A DNA stretch of 64,000 nt from Bacteroides sp. An322 (GTDB lineage: Bacteria; Bacteroidota; Bacteroidia; Bacteroidales; Bacteroidaceae), in contig NZ_NFIN01000011.1 of assembly GCF_002161765.1 (NCBI RefSeq), forward strand, positions 1 to 64,000, read 5' to 3'. The position numbers and the translations under genes were made by a program. The notes below the pieces were generated by a model, which was not told the origin of the DNA, searched no databases, and worked only from the letters and a program-made list of their open reading frames with translations. How positions within the stretch are numbered: the first letter of the stretch is position 1; every line of letters starts with the position of its first letter. Below are positions 52,096 to 60,247 of the stretch, piece by piece.

Positions 52096-53277
52096 AACTC
52101 TGTGTGGTGATAAATGTACTAAAATCTGTTAAGTCCGATGGTGCAGCTTTTCTAATGGAATGAAAGCCACTAAATTTGCAAGAAAAGCCATATGCTGCTA
52201 AGTCAATTTGAAGGTCGTTTTCCGACGGAAGAATCCTGCGTGTCTTATTTTAGAGACATTCGCATCATCCAAGGCGTTTCCTGCCCTAATTGCGGTGTCA
52301 AAACTGATAAGTGGCTGCAAGGGAGAAAAGCGTTTCAGTGTACAAAATGCGGTTGCAGCATTCCCTTGACCAAGGGGACGGTAATGGAACACAGCAAGTT
52401 GTCCCTTCGTACTTGGTTCTATGCCATGCACCTTATGACGTCCATCAAGCAGGTGCTTTCCGCAAAAGAAGTCCAGCACCAGCTGCGGATAGAACAATAC
52501 CCTCCCGTGTGGCTTATGATGATGAAGTTGAGGAACATCATGGGAAAGCGGGATTCCATATACCAATTGTCGGATGAAGTGGAGCTCGATGAGGCGTTCT
52601 TTCCGATACGGATTCCTGAAGAGGCGCGCGGTGAGAAAATCAAGCGCGGGGCAGGAAGCCAACAGCAAGCCAAGGTACTTGTCATCGTTGAAAGCAAACC
52701 TGTTGACACTGTACTGCAGCAATACTTGTGCGAGGCAACAGAGCAATCCATAAGAAAAGCATCCAAATTGGCTAAAAAAGCGGAAAGGCAAAGCATCGGA
52801 AAGGTTGTCCATTACATAAAGATGTTTGTGATTGACAATCTGAGTGCTGACACGTTGGACAAAATAGTACGTAAACACATTGACAAGGATACGGTCATCG
52901 TTTCAGACGGTTCCTCCTCGCACATAAACTTCGAAGGGTACTTCAAAGGGTATGAACGGCATGTTGAGAGCAATGTGGATTCTGTTGTCAAGACTCATTT
53001 GCCTTGGGTGCATGTTGTCATAGGACGCTGCCGAAGTGGCATTGCTGCCATTCATGGTGAGGTTGACAAGCAGTTCTTGCAACTTTACTTGAATGAATTC
53101 TGCTGGAAATTCAACAGAAGATTCTTCAAAGATTCATGCGACCCGAAATATGACCTGTTTGATAGGTTGGTTAAGATTGCCGCCATTTACACATCGGACA
53201 TCAAATGGAGAGACTACTACTTACCGGACGATGAAATCGTTTAAGGTTTGTTAGTACATTTATCACCACACGGAGTT
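52096..53277 (+). mobile_element. IS1595-family insertion sequence
   Basis: The element is bounded by 27-bp terminal inverted repeats: AACTCTGTGTGGTGATAAAT... at 52096-52122 and its reverse complement at 53251-53277, with one mismatch (C/T at the sixth base). It holds one transposase gene that fills most of its 1.18 kb. IS1595 elements usually make an 8-bp target duplication; I see none in the flanks, so the duplication may have decayed or the ends may extend a few bases. It lies between the SlyD-like and DUF3089 genes and breaks neither. Confidence 0.82.
52192..53244 (+). CDS. IS1595-family (ISXO2-type) transposase
   Basis: A 350-residue transposase. The N-terminal zinc ribbon is CPNCGVKTDKW...CTKCGC (about residues 26-49). 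The DDE-type catalytic domain has VELDEAFFPIR (first Asp/Glu), TVIVSDGSSSHINF (second Asp) and the region WVHVVIGRCRSGIAAIHGEV, followed by LYLNEFCWKFNRRFF. The frame is intact, so the enzyme may be active. It starts at an ATG 70 bp inside the left inverted repeat and stops 7 bp before the right one. Confidence 0.88.
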   Translation: MLLSQFEGRFPTEESCVSYFRDIRIIQGVSCPNCGVKTDKWLQGRKAFQCTKCGCSIPLTKGTVMEHSKLSLRTWFYAMHLMTSIKQVLSAKEVQHQLRIEQYPPVWLMMMKLRNIMGKRDSIYQLSDEVELDEAFFPIRIPEEARGEKIKRGAGSQQQAKVLVIVESKPVDTVLQQYLCEATEQSIRKASKLAKKAERQSIGKVVHYIKMFVIDNLSADTLDKIVRKHIDKDTVIVSDGSSSHINFEGYFKGYERHVESNVDSVVKTHLPWVHVVIGRCRSGIAAIHGEVDKQFLQLYLNEFCWKFNRRFFKDSCDPKYDLFDRLVKIAAIYTSDIKWRDYYLPDDEIV

Positions 53278-53294
53278 CTTTTTTTCAACGTCGG

Positions 53295-53302
53295 CAAAGA
53301 TA
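53295..53302 (-). promoter_or_regulatory. orphan TATCTTTG promoter-like box right of the IS
   Basis: TATCTTTG on the minus strand lies 18 bp outside the right IS end and would read into the IS. No minus-strand gene begins before the SlyD-like gene, which has its own box at 51798. Confidence 0.3.
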
Positions 53303-53312
53303 TAATGAAATT

Positions 53313-53396
53313 GGAACACAGAGACACAAAGGCACGGAGTTTTTAGTCCTTTTTTTAGAGAAATATTTCTCTCTGTGTCTCCGTGTCTCTGTGTTT
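53313..53396. repeat. dispersed CACAGAGACACAAAGGCACGG hairpin repeat
   Basis: GAACACAGAGACACAAAGGC at 53313 is mirrored by a right arm ending CCGTGTCTCTGTGTTT at 53396. It lies between the IS and the DUF3089 stop codon. Confidence 0.75.
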
Positions 53397-53409
53397 AATA
53401 TCACAAACA

Positions 53410-54381
53410 TCAATGTTTCTTCCGATATGCCCGTATGCGTTGCAATACATTCTTGCGCAGGTCTTCGTTATAGAGATTGAACTCTTGCACGTGCAGGTTG
53501 CCTTTGGGTAACAGGGTTTCTACACTGGGGATGAAGTACTGTTCTTCGTCTATGCCTGTTACGATAAGCGTATGGATAGTAGTATCGAGCGAGACGGTAA
53601 AGCCTTGGTAGGACGGGGCGGGAGTAGCATCGGTGCGCCAGTTGACGGGATTGATGCACACTACATTGTCTCGGAATAAAGGCGATACGGCTTCGGGGCG
53701 GGTCACGCTATTGAAGCCGATAAGTACGCCCGTATCAATGGAATCTTGTGCAGGACGTAGGGTCGGATAGTTAGCCAGTTCTTCCGGTGTAACGGTATAG
53801 CCGATGGCGTAGGTGGCAATGAGTTTCCGGCTGATGTCGGGTGTCATTTCCCGTTTCAATAGTTCGATAACCGCCTTAGCTCCTTGGCTATGCCCGGCAA
53901 GGATAAACGGCTTCCCTTGGTTATCGTGCTCCATATAATAATGGAAGGCATCCGCCACGTCTTGATAAGCCAACTTGAAACGTTCTTCGATGAGTGCTGT
54001 GTCTAAGGTGAGCCAGCTATCCATTGAGATTTGGCGATAATAAGGAGAGAAGAAGTTGCAACTATCTGCCAATACGCTTTTAGCCAATTGGATGGAAGGA
54101 TTCACCAAGGCACGTTGCTCTGCATTGAAGATATCCATGTGGTGCCGGGTTTGTCCTAACGAGTCGGTATAGTCCCATACGCAGGTGGGGACTACATAAA
54201 ACAAGTCTACATTTTTCCCCATAGCGTCTTGTTTGTTCTCGAACCAACATTGGGGATTGGAATAGTCTATCGTATCGCTTACGGGTGTCGATGCGTTTTT
54301 CTCGCAAGAAGCGAGTGTAAAGAGGAGGCAAACGAAGTATGCTAAATGTTTGAGGAAGTGTAAGGGTGATTGGGTGTTCAT
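53410..54381 (-). CDS. DUF3089 alpha/beta-hydrolase-like lipoprotein
   Basis: A 323-residue lipoprotein (signal to LFTLASC, Cys26 as anchor) of the DUF3089 family. It has the nucleophile elbow LAGHSQGAKAV (Ser in G-H-S-Q-G) and earlier VVPTCVWDY, consistent with an alpha/beta hydrolase (esterase or lipase). The substrate is unknown. It ends near the hairpin repeat that follows the IS. A TGTCATTCTGA-type repeat lies just upstream (54415-54503). Confidence 0.85.
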   Translation of the reverse strand: MNTQSPLHFLKHLAYFVCLLFTLASCEKNASTPVSDTIDYSNPQCWFENKQDAMGKNVDLFYVVPTCVWDYTDSLGQTRHHMDIFNAEQRALVNPSIQLAKSVLADSCNFFSPYYRQISMDSWLTLDTALIEERFKLAYQDVADAFHYYMEHDNQGKPFILAGHSQGAKAVIELLKREMTPDISRKLIATYAIGYTVTPEELANYPTLRPAQDSIDTGVLIGFNSVTRPEAVSPLFRDNVVCINPVNWRTDATPAPSYQGFTVSLDTTIHTLIVTGIDEEQYFIPSVETLLPKGNLHVQEFNLYNEDLRKNVLQRIRAYRKKH

Positions 54382-54414
54382 GGCTTGTACAATAAAATTT
54401 AATTGTTAAAAAGT

Positions 54415-54503
54415 AATGTCATTCTGACGACCATATGGAGGAAGAATCTCGTAAACATCTACGTGGATGCATTCGAGATCCTTCACTATCGTTCAGGATG
54501 ACA
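54415..54503. repeat. TGTCATTCTGA-type dispersed hairpin
   Basis: AATGTCATTCTGACGACCAT starts the left part, and GAGATCCTTCACTATCGTTC plus AGGATGACA ends the right part; AAGAATCTCGTAAAC against GCATTCGAGATCCTTC forms the inner stem. A second copy with the same layout is at 59521-59603. Confidence 0.7.
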
Positions 54504-54524
54504 AAATGAAAGCTAATTTTTGTC

Positions 54525-55523
54525 TTAACATACTCTCGAATTGTCTTCCAATATCGTTTCAATACGCTCCAGTATCGCATAAAGCTCTTCTTGGGTTTCG
54601 GCACGGAGCATGGCGATGCGGGTATCGCGGAAATTGGGGATGCCTTTGAATAAAGGAGAAGCCGCCAAGTGACGTCTTACGTGAAGGATGCCCCGGCGTT
54701 CATCGAGCAAGTTGATGCTGTCCTGTATCTCCCGGCGCAATACGTCCAGCTTCCAGCGGAAAGAAAGGGGAGGAAGTTCTTCGCCCGTTTCCAGATAATG
54801 TTTCACTTCCTTGAATATCCACGGGCGTCCGAAACTGGCACGGCCTATCATAATGGCATCTACGCCATAGCGGTCGAAACACTCTTTGGCACGTTGAGGC
54901 GTGGTGATATCCCCGTTCCCGATGATAGGGATGCGCATACGCGGATTGTTCTTCACTTCGCCTATCAGGGTCCAGTCGGCTTCGCCCGTGTACATCTGCG
55001 AGCGGGTACGTCCGTGAATGGTCAATGCCTCAATGCCGCAATCCTGCAATTGCTCGGCAAGGTCTACGATGATTTTATGGTTCTCGTCCCAACCCAAACG
55101 GGTCTTTACCGTGACCGGAATCTGTACGGCATCTACTACGGCACGGGTGATTTCCAGCATCTTGGGGATATTCTGAAGCATACCTGCCCCTGCGCCTTTA
55201 CCCGCTACTCGTTTTACAGGGCATCCGAAGTTCAGGTCGAGGATGTCGGGGCGGGCTTGCTCCACGATGCGTGCCGCTTCTACCATGGTTTCGGTGTCTT
55301 TTCCGTAGATTTGGATAGCCACGGGGCGTTCGGCTGCACTGATGTTGAGCTTCATCATCGTTTTGTCTACCGAGCGTATCAAGGCGTCGCTCGAAACGAA
55401 TTCGGTATAGACCATATCGGCTCCGAACTCTTTGCAGAGCAGGCGGAATGCGGGGTCGGTCACGTCTTCCATGGGTGCTAATACCACGGGCTTTTCTCCT
55501 AAGTCAATGTTTCGTATGTTCAT
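54525..55523 (-). CDS. dusB: tRNA-dihydrouridine synthase, DusB-like
   Basis: A 332-residue FMN enzyme that reduces uridines in the tRNA D-loop. Motifs: VLAPMEDVTDPAFRLLCKEF (FMN phosphate side), DLNFGCPVKRVAGKGAGAGM with the catalytic Cys, TIHGRTRSQMYTGEADW, and IIGNGDITTPQRAKECFDRY. The length and N-terminal IDLGEKPVVLAP fit DusB. Its start overlaps the stop of the upstream hxlR-type gene (ATGA), so both are on one transcript. Confidence 0.92.
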   Translation of the reverse strand: MNIRNIDLGEKPVVLAPMEDVTDPAFRLLCKEFGADMVYTEFVSSDALIRSVDKTMMKLNISAAERPVAIQIYGKDTETMVEAARIVEQARPDILDLNFGCPVKRVAGKGAGAGMLQNIPKMLEITRAVVDAVQIPVTVKTRLGWDENHKIIVDLAEQLQDCGIEALTIHGRTRSQMYTGEADWTLIGEVKNNPRMRIPIIGNGDITTPQRAKECFDRYGVDAIMIGRASFGRPWIFKEVKHYLETGEELPPLSFRWKLDVLRREIQDSINLLDERRGILHVRRHLAASPLFKGIPNFRDTRIAMLRAETQEELYAILERIETILEDNSRVC

Positions 55524-55909
55524 GCGCGGGATGTCTTTTTGCGGTCGTTTATAATTGCGTCTTTATTCTCTAATGCCCATTCTATCAGTCCGTTGATATG
55601 CGGAATTAAGGAATGGGCGCGGGAAGTTAATGTGTATTCCACACGGGGCGGCACTTCGGGATAGACCGTACGGGTCAGATAGCCGTCTTCTTCTAAGGTG
55701 CGGAGGGTTACGGTCAGCATTTTTTGCGAGATATCGGGTATCTTGCGTTGGAGTTCCTTGAAGCGCATCTTTTCTTTTTCAGCTCTGTCAAGCGTATAAA
55801 TCACCAAGAGTGACCATTTGTCGCTAATCCGTGCCAAGATGTTCCGTATCGGGCAATCGGGGAACATCGTGCTTTCTATTGTAGTTCGGTCCATATTGTG
55901 TTTGTGCAT
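55520..55909 (-). CDS. HxlR-family transcriptional regulator
   Basis: A 129-residue winged-helix regulator: FPDCPIRNILARISDKWSLL (with the conserved Cys), FKELQRKIPDISQKMLTVTL as the recognition region, and EDGYLTRTVYPEVPPRVEYT as the wing. HxlR proteins often sense redox or aldehydes through that Cys. It is divergent from the MBL-like gene at 56267, which is its probable target, and overlaps dusB. ATG at 55909 (MHKHNMDRT) or 55894 (MDRT) are both possible; the longer frame to 55963 runs into the hairpin repeat. Confidence 0.85.
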   Translation of the reverse strand: MHKHNMDRTTIESTMFPDCPIRNILARISDKWSLLVIYTLDRAEKEKMRFKELQRKIPDISQKMLTVTLRTLEEDGYLTRTVYPEVPPRVEYTLTSRAHSLIPHINGLIEWALENKDAIINDRKKTSRA

Positions 55910-55915
55910 TTTATT

Positions 55916-56043
55916 GAACGCAGAGACGCAAAAGCGCAAAGTTCTTGTTTTTAGAGAGGGCAAAGTACACAGAGAAAGTATCAGGCTTCATACTCTTTAC
56001 TTTCTCTAAAATGGTTTCTCTGCGTTTTTGCGTCTCTGTGTTT
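55916..56043. repeat. large dispersed GAACGCAGAGACGCAAAAG hairpin repeat
   Basis: GAACGCAGAGACGCAAAAGC at 55916 is mirrored by GCGTTTTTGCGTCTCTGTGT ending at about 56041, with an inner AGAGAGGGCAAAG/CTTTCTCT pair. It lies in the leader of the hxlR-type gene, between its promoter and start. Confidence 0.75.
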
Positions 56044-56065
56044 GATGAAAATCTAATTCGCTCTA

Positions 56066-56073
56066 CAAAAGTA
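56066..56073 (-). promoter_or_regulatory. -7 promoter element (TACTTTTG) for the hxlR-dusB operon
   Basis: An exact TAnnTTTG match on the minus strand; the hairpin repeat lies between it and the start codon. Confidence 0.5.
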
Positions 56074-56149
56074 AGCAAAGTTCTTTTGAATAGCAAATAA
56101 CTTTTTTCAAAAATATTTTCGTTTGCAACTTGCTTATATCCAATAAAGG

Positions 56150-56163
56150 TTACTTCTGCGTAA
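56150..56163. promoter_or_regulatory. possible HxlR operator between divergent genes
   Basis: TTACTTCTGCGTAA is an inverted TTAC-N6-GTAA, midway between the hxlR promoter and the MBL-like gene; a related GTACCTACTT occurs 30 bp further on. HxlR-type operators often contain such TAC/GTA pairs. Low certainty. Confidence 0.3.
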
Positions 56164-56266
56164 GTATCTGACTTTCACGTACCTACTTGTGGATTTGAAA
56201 AACTCTTCCCAACTTTGCAGTGCAGAAAAGGTAAAACATGAGTATAATCACTAAAAGCAGGAAACC

Positions 56267-57100
56267 ATGAGAAAAGTATTATTTATTTTGTTCAATCTCT
56301 TAACAATTACAGCTATGGCACAGACTAAAGGACGTTTCGAGGTACATGACCTCGGCAATTGCAAACTGCATGTGTATTACACCAACGATGCGTTGGGTGA
56401 CGCAAGTTACATTATTGAGGGCAAGGATGCGCTTGTAACGATGGAACAACCCTTGTTCAAGGAGAATGTAACGGAGTTTGACACTTATCTTTCGGCATTG
56501 GAGAAGCCCGTAGAGAAACGTATCACGGATTATCACGTGGGCGGCACCGGAAACCATGATGTGGTAATGGCGGAAGGTATGCCCGAATTTACTAAAGGTG
56601 AAATATATGGAGGGATGATGAAAGGTTTTGCACAAGCATTCGGTGATGCTATGACCGAAATGCCTACGGGTGAAGTATCAGAAGTCGCTTTCGGAACAAC
56701 GCAGACTTGGGCGGGCATGACGTTCGAGTTCCGTCATGGGGCAAGTTCGGATTTCCCTGCTGCAAGCATCCTGATAGACGGGAAGGCATATTATACGCAC
56801 TGGACTCCGGCAAAGGCACATATCAGTCATTTGCAGGTATCGTCTCCGGCTGGCATAGATGCTGAAATCGCTGAAGCGGAAAACTCGTTGGCATCGGGTG
56901 CGGAACTCTTTATCGGCGGACATGGAGGTGCGGCAAAACGGGATGCGGTAGAGTTTAAAATCGCTTACTTGAAAAAGATGAAAGAACTGTTCAATGCAAA
57001 CCCGACATCGCAAGCTTTTGTGGATGCCATGAAGAAAGCCTATCCCGGTTTGCCTGGAGAAGCCGGACTGGAAGACTTAGGCAAGGCTTTATATAAATAA
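56267..57100 (+). CDS. secreted MBL-fold-like protein
   Basis: A 277-residue protein with a signal peptide (MRKVLFILFNLLTITAMAQ). The body resembles the metallo-beta-lactamase fold (LGDASYIIEGKDALVTMEQP, then ITDYHVGGTGNHDVV where the metal motif would be, and FIGGHGGAAKRDAV), but the usual HxHxDH is absent, so metal binding would be altered. It is divergent from an HxlR-type regulator. A weak CAACTTTG box lies at 56210-56217. Function is not known; a role in detoxification is suggested only by the neighbour. Confidence 0.65.
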   Translation: MRKVLFILFNLLTITAMAQTKGRFEVHDLGNCKLHVYYTNDALGDASYIIEGKDALVTMEQPLFKENVTEFDTYLSALEKPVEKRITDYHVGGTGNHDVVMAEGMPEFTKGEIYGGMMKGFAQAFGDAMTEMPTGEVSEVAFGTTQTWAGMTFEFRHGASSDFPAASILIDGKAYYTHWTPAKAHISHLQVSSPAGIDAEIAEAENSLASGAELFIGGHGGAAKRDAVEFKIAYLKKMKELFNANPTSQAFVDAMKKAYPGLPGEAGLEDLGKALYK

Positions 57101-57124
57101 TGTGATTATTCGCCGGAAATTCAT

Positions 57125-57132
57125 TACCTTTG
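57125..57132 (+). promoter_or_regulatory. -7 promoter element (TACCTTTG)
   Basis: An exact TAnnTTTG match 21 bp before the ATG at 57154 of the U32 gene. Confidence 0.6.
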
Positions 57133-57153
57133 CAGCCTAAAATGAGCAAAAGA

Positions 57154-58416
57154 ATGAATGATTCGATAAAAGACTTCGAGATTATGGCACCAGTCGGCTC
57201 GCGCGAGTCGCTGGCTGCCGCTATCCATGCCGGAGCGGATTCCATTTACTTCGGCATTGAGAGCCTAAACATGCGTGCTCGTTCGGCAAGCACGTTTACC
57301 ATTGATGACTTGCGCGAGATAGCCCGCACGTGTGACGAAAACGGGGTGAAGAGTTACCTTACGGTGAATACTATTATCTATGATGAGGACATCGAACTGA
57401 TGCGCCGGATTATTGATGCCGCGAAAGAAGCGGGCATCAGTGCGGTCATCGCTTCGGATGTGGCGGTAATGGCTTATTGCAACCAAGTGGGGCAGGAAGT
57501 TCATCTCTCTACCCAGTTGAATATCAGCAACGCGGAGGCGTTGAAGTTTTATGCCCGCTTCGCCGATGTGGTGGTGCTGGCTCGCGAACTGAATCTGAAA
57601 CAGGTGCGTAAGATATACGATGCCATTCAAGAGCAGCATATCATGGGGCCGATGGGGAAACCGGTGCGCATTGAAATGTTCTGCCACGGGGCATTGTGCA
57701 TGGCGGTATCGGGCAAGTGCTACCTTAGCTTGAATGAACAGAACGCTTCTGCCAACCGGGGTGCTTGTATGCAGGTGTGCCGCAGGGCGTATATCGTGAA
57801 AGACAAGGAGAGCGACATTGAACTGGAGATAGACAACCAATACATCATGTCGCCCAAAGACCTGAAGACCATCCGCTTTATGGACGAGATGATAGAAGCG
57901 GGCGTACGGGTGTTCAAGATAGAAGGCCGTGCCCGCGGACCGGAATACGTGCGCACGGTGGTGGAGTGCTACAAGGAAGCCATCCAATCGTACTTGGAAG
58001 GCACGTTCACCGAAGAGAAGAAAGACGCTTGGGACGAACGCCTGAAGACGGTGTTTAACCGCGGATTTTGGAACGGTTACTATTTGGGTCAACGCTTGGG
58101 CGAATGGAGTCGCAATTACGGTTCGGAAGCCACCGAGCGTAAGGTCTATGCCGGACGGGGCATCAAGTATTTCTCGAACATCGGTGTGGCGGAGTTCCTG
58201 ATAGAGGCTTCCGAAATCAAGGTAGGCGACAAACTTCTGATAACCGGACCTACTACGGGCGCGATGTTCGTTACCCTCGAAGAAGCCCGTGTCGACCTGA
58301 AGCCGGTGGATGTAGTGCACAAAGGCGTGCACGTATCCTTCAAGGTTCCGGGCAGAATCCGTCCCAGCGACAAGCTCTACCGCATGGTTCCGACCGAAGA
58401 ATTGAAGAAAAAATAA
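57154..58416 (+). CDS. peptidase U32 family protein (tRNA/rRNA hydroxylation type)
   Basis: A 420-residue U32 family protein: IMAPVGSRESLAAAIHAGAD, STQLNISNAEALKFY, and the U32 signature EMFCHGALCMAVSGKCYLS with its Cys cluster, then NRGACMQVCRRAY. Despite the name, characterised relatives (RlhA, TrhP) hydroxylate RNA cytidine or tRNA uridine; this one is close to the TrhP/YegQ group in length, so tRNA ho5U formation is a reasonable guess. The ATG at 57154 is preferred since the promoter box ends at 57132; an ATG at 57142 is possible. Confidence 0.85.
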   Translation: MNDSIKDFEIMAPVGSRESLAAAIHAGADSIYFGIESLNMRARSASTFTIDDLREIARTCDENGVKSYLTVNTIIYDEDIELMRRIIDAAKEAGISAVIASDVAVMAYCNQVGQEVHLSTQLNISNAEALKFYARFADVVVLARELNLKQVRKIYDAIQEQHIMGPMGKPVRIEMFCHGALCMAVSGKCYLSLNEQNASANRGACMQVCRRAYIVKDKESDIELEIDNQYIMSPKDLKTIRFMDEMIEAGVRVFKIEGRARGPEYVRTVVECYKEAIQSYLEGTFTEEKKDAWDERLKTVFNRGFWNGYYLGQRLGEWSRNYGSEATERKVYAGRGIKYFSNIGVAEFLIEASEIKVGDKLLITGPTTGAMFVTLEEARVDLKPVDVVHKGVHVSFKVPGRIRPSDKLYRMVPTEELKKK

Positions 58417-58433
58417 TCGGATACATAAATAAC

Positions 58434-58487
58434 GCTATGCACCGATGCGTGTTGAATAAAAAACGAAGTAGGGTGCATAGCCTTTTT
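58434..58487 (+). terminator. Rho-independent terminator of the U32 gene
   Basis: GCTATGCACC pairs with GGTGCATAGC across 28 nt, followed by a T5 run at 58483-58487. Confidence 0.65.
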
Positions 58488-58488
58488 C

Positions 58489-58540
58489 ATACGGGTAAGA
58501 TCGCAATCCTACTAGGGTAGGATTGCAGTCCTACCCGTAT
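58489..58540. repeat. ATACGGGTA inverted repeat with inner perfect hairpin
   Basis: ATACGGGTA at 58489 mirrors TACCCGTAT ending at 58540, and inside GCAATCCTAC-TAGG-GTAGGATTGC is a perfect 10-bp stem. It lies in the convergent U32-murI gap; the rest of the gap to 58672 shows nothing recognisable. Confidence 0.65.
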
Positions 58541-58672
58541 AAAACTATAGTACTGACTGGGTGAAAACTCCAATCCTTTCTAGGTAGGACTGGCAAGATG
58601 GCTTATATCCTCTTTTTAGTGTGCTAATAGTGTTTGGTATGCTTGCCTTTTTTAATGCGTTCTATAGGCATA

Positions 58673-59500
58673 TTATTCCAGTGTAACAGTCTGTACTTGT
58701 ACTTCTTGATGCAGGAAGACATTGGCTGATTCACGGAATTTTTCTACAGATTCGGTGGTAAGGAATTGGCATGCTCCGCCTGTTTCACATCGCGTGCGTA
58801 TTTCTGGATGCCTTGCTAAGTAATCTTTCAAGCTGGAGGCGACATATTGCCCTTGCTCTACCAATCGGATATGAGAGGGGGTGTAACGGCGGATTTTCTC
58901 TAGCAGGAGCGGATAGTGGGTGCATCCTAAAATGATAGTATCTATTTCAGGGTCTTGGCTGAGTAGTTGGTTTAGGTATTTTTGTACGAAATAATCGGCT
59001 CCGGGAGAATTGAATTCATTGTTTTCTATTAAGGGTACCCATAAAGGGCAAGGCACTCCCGTAAGTTGGATATCGGGGTATAGTTTATGGATTTCCAAGG
59101 GATATGATTGTGAGCGGACGGTGCCTTCGGTGGCTAATAAGCCTACATGGCGGGTATAGGTTAATTCTCCGATGCATTCTACTGTAGGACGGATAACTCC
59201 TAAAACTCTTCGAGAAGGGTCAAGATGAGGCAAATCGTGTTGCTGGATGCTGCGCAAGGCTTTTGCCGAAGCGGTGTTGCAGGCAAGGATAACCAAAGGA
59301 CAACCCAAATCAAACAATTTGCGTACTGCTTGGAGGGTAAATTCGTAGACTACTTCGAACGAACGTGTACCATAGGGCGTACGGGCGTTATCACCTAAAT
59401 AAAGATAATTATATTGGGGAAGCAATTCGCGTATTTTGCTGAGGATAGTCAATCCTCCATAGCCGGAATCGAATATGCCGATAGGTCCTGTGGTTGTCAT
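58673..59500 (-). CDS. murI: glutamate racemase
   Basis: A 275-residue enzyme that makes D-glutamate for peptidoglycan. The two catalytic Cys motifs are present: VILACNTASAKAL and ILGCTHYPLL. The N terminus GIFDSGYGGLTILSKIRE is the family signature, with YLGDNARTPYG following. It is the last gene of the uppS-bamA-ompH-ompH-murI row on the minus strand, separated from ompH by a dispersed hairpin. Confidence 0.95.
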   Translation of the reverse strand: MTTTGPIGIFDSGYGGLTILSKIRELLPQYNYLYLGDNARTPYGTRSFEVVYEFTLQAVRKLFDLGCPLVILACNTASAKALRSIQQHDLPHLDPSRRVLGVIRPTVECIGELTYTRHVGLLATEGTVRSQSYPLEIHKLYPDIQLTGVPCPLWVPLIENNEFNSPGADYFVQKYLNQLLSQDPEIDTIILGCTHYPLLLEKIRRYTPSHIRLVEQGQYVASSLKDYLARHPEIRTRCETGGACQFLTTESVEKFRESANVFLHQEVQVQTVTLE

Positions 59501-59520
59501 AAGCGTATGATATTAAAAAA

Positions 59521-59603
59521 GTAATGTCATTCTGAACGGCGTGAAGAATCTCGTATGTGTAAACGGATGTTTTCGAGATCCTTCACTTCGTTCAGGATGA
59601 CAT
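59521..59603. repeat. TGTCATTCTGA-type dispersed hairpin
   Basis: GTAATGTCATTCTGAACGGC begins the left arm, and TTCACTTCGTTCAGGATGAC ends the right arm; inner GAAGAATCTCGT pairs with GAGATCCTTC. It is the second copy of the family at 54415-54503. Confidence 0.75.
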
Positions 59604-59631
59604 GAAATATGCTTTATGAAGTATGTTTGCA

Positions 59632-60180
59632 TTAGTTTGCCGGAGCAGCAGCTGCAGGTGCAGCAGGTACGGCGGTCAGGCTAATGCCTAATTTAGTCTT
59701 AATGTCGTTAGTTACGTCTTTCGATGCGTTTTCATCAATATAAGGGATATCTGTACGGTTCAGGTCAAATACGTATGTATATCCTCCGGCTGCGCCAATA
59801 GCTTTTACCGCATCTTCCAATTTTTTGTAAATAGGCTCCATCATTTCCCGGTACGACTTATCCAATTGTTGTTGTGCTTCTTGTTGGAACTGGTTACCTT
59901 TTTCCATCATTTCCTGCAACTCTTTCTGGCGTCGTTCTTGGATATTTTGCGGGAGATTCTGTTGCTCTTGTTGGTATTCAGCGTATTTCTTGTTGAATTC
60001 CTCAGCCGAGCGTTTGATTTCATCCTCATATTGTTTTGACAATGCTTGGATGTCGGTTTGAGCCTTTGCATACTCCGGCATTACCGGGATGATGTCCATT
60101 GATCTGAAATGCGCGAATTTTTGCGCGAACAAGCTCATCGGAGCGACGAGCAAGAGTAATAAAGCAATTTTTTTCAGCAT
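59632..60180 (-). CDS. OmpH/Skp-like periplasmic chaperone (second copy)
   Basis: A 182-residue protein with signal peptide MLKKIALLLLLVAPMSLFAQ. A long Gln/Glu/Lys helix region (IQALSKQYEDEIKRSAEEF, YQQEQQNLPQNIQERRQ, GNQFQQEAQQQLDKSY) matches Skp/OmpH, a trimeric holdase that guards unfolded outer-membrane proteins. The C terminus has a short beta segment (AAGGYTYVFDLNRTDIPYID) and an Ala/Pro tail. It is a paralogue of the gene 80 bp upstream, with a TACATTTG promoter box between them. Confidence 0.9.
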   Translation of the reverse strand: MLKKIALLLLLVAPMSLFAQKFAHFRSMDIIPVMPEYAKAQTDIQALSKQYEDEIKRSAEEFNKKYAEYQQEQQNLPQNIQERRQKELQEMMEKGNQFQQEAQQQLDKSYREMMEPIYKKLEDAVKAIGAAGGYTYVFDLNRTDIPYIDENASKDVTNDIKTKLGISLTAVPAAPAAAAPAN

Positions 60181-60247
60181 AATCTTTAATTTCTATTTGT
60201 TTGTTATTAGTTTTCTATTGTTTTTTCTATTGTCATGCGAACGGATG

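Noticed and set aside
52096-53277. IS insertion as a gene disruption
   Set aside because: No broken reading frame can be joined across the element, so it appears to sit in a spacer.
57265-58332. 355-codon minus-strand open frame
   Set aside because: It lies antisense to the well-supported U32 gene and its translation has no family motif; it arises from the codon bias of the real gene.
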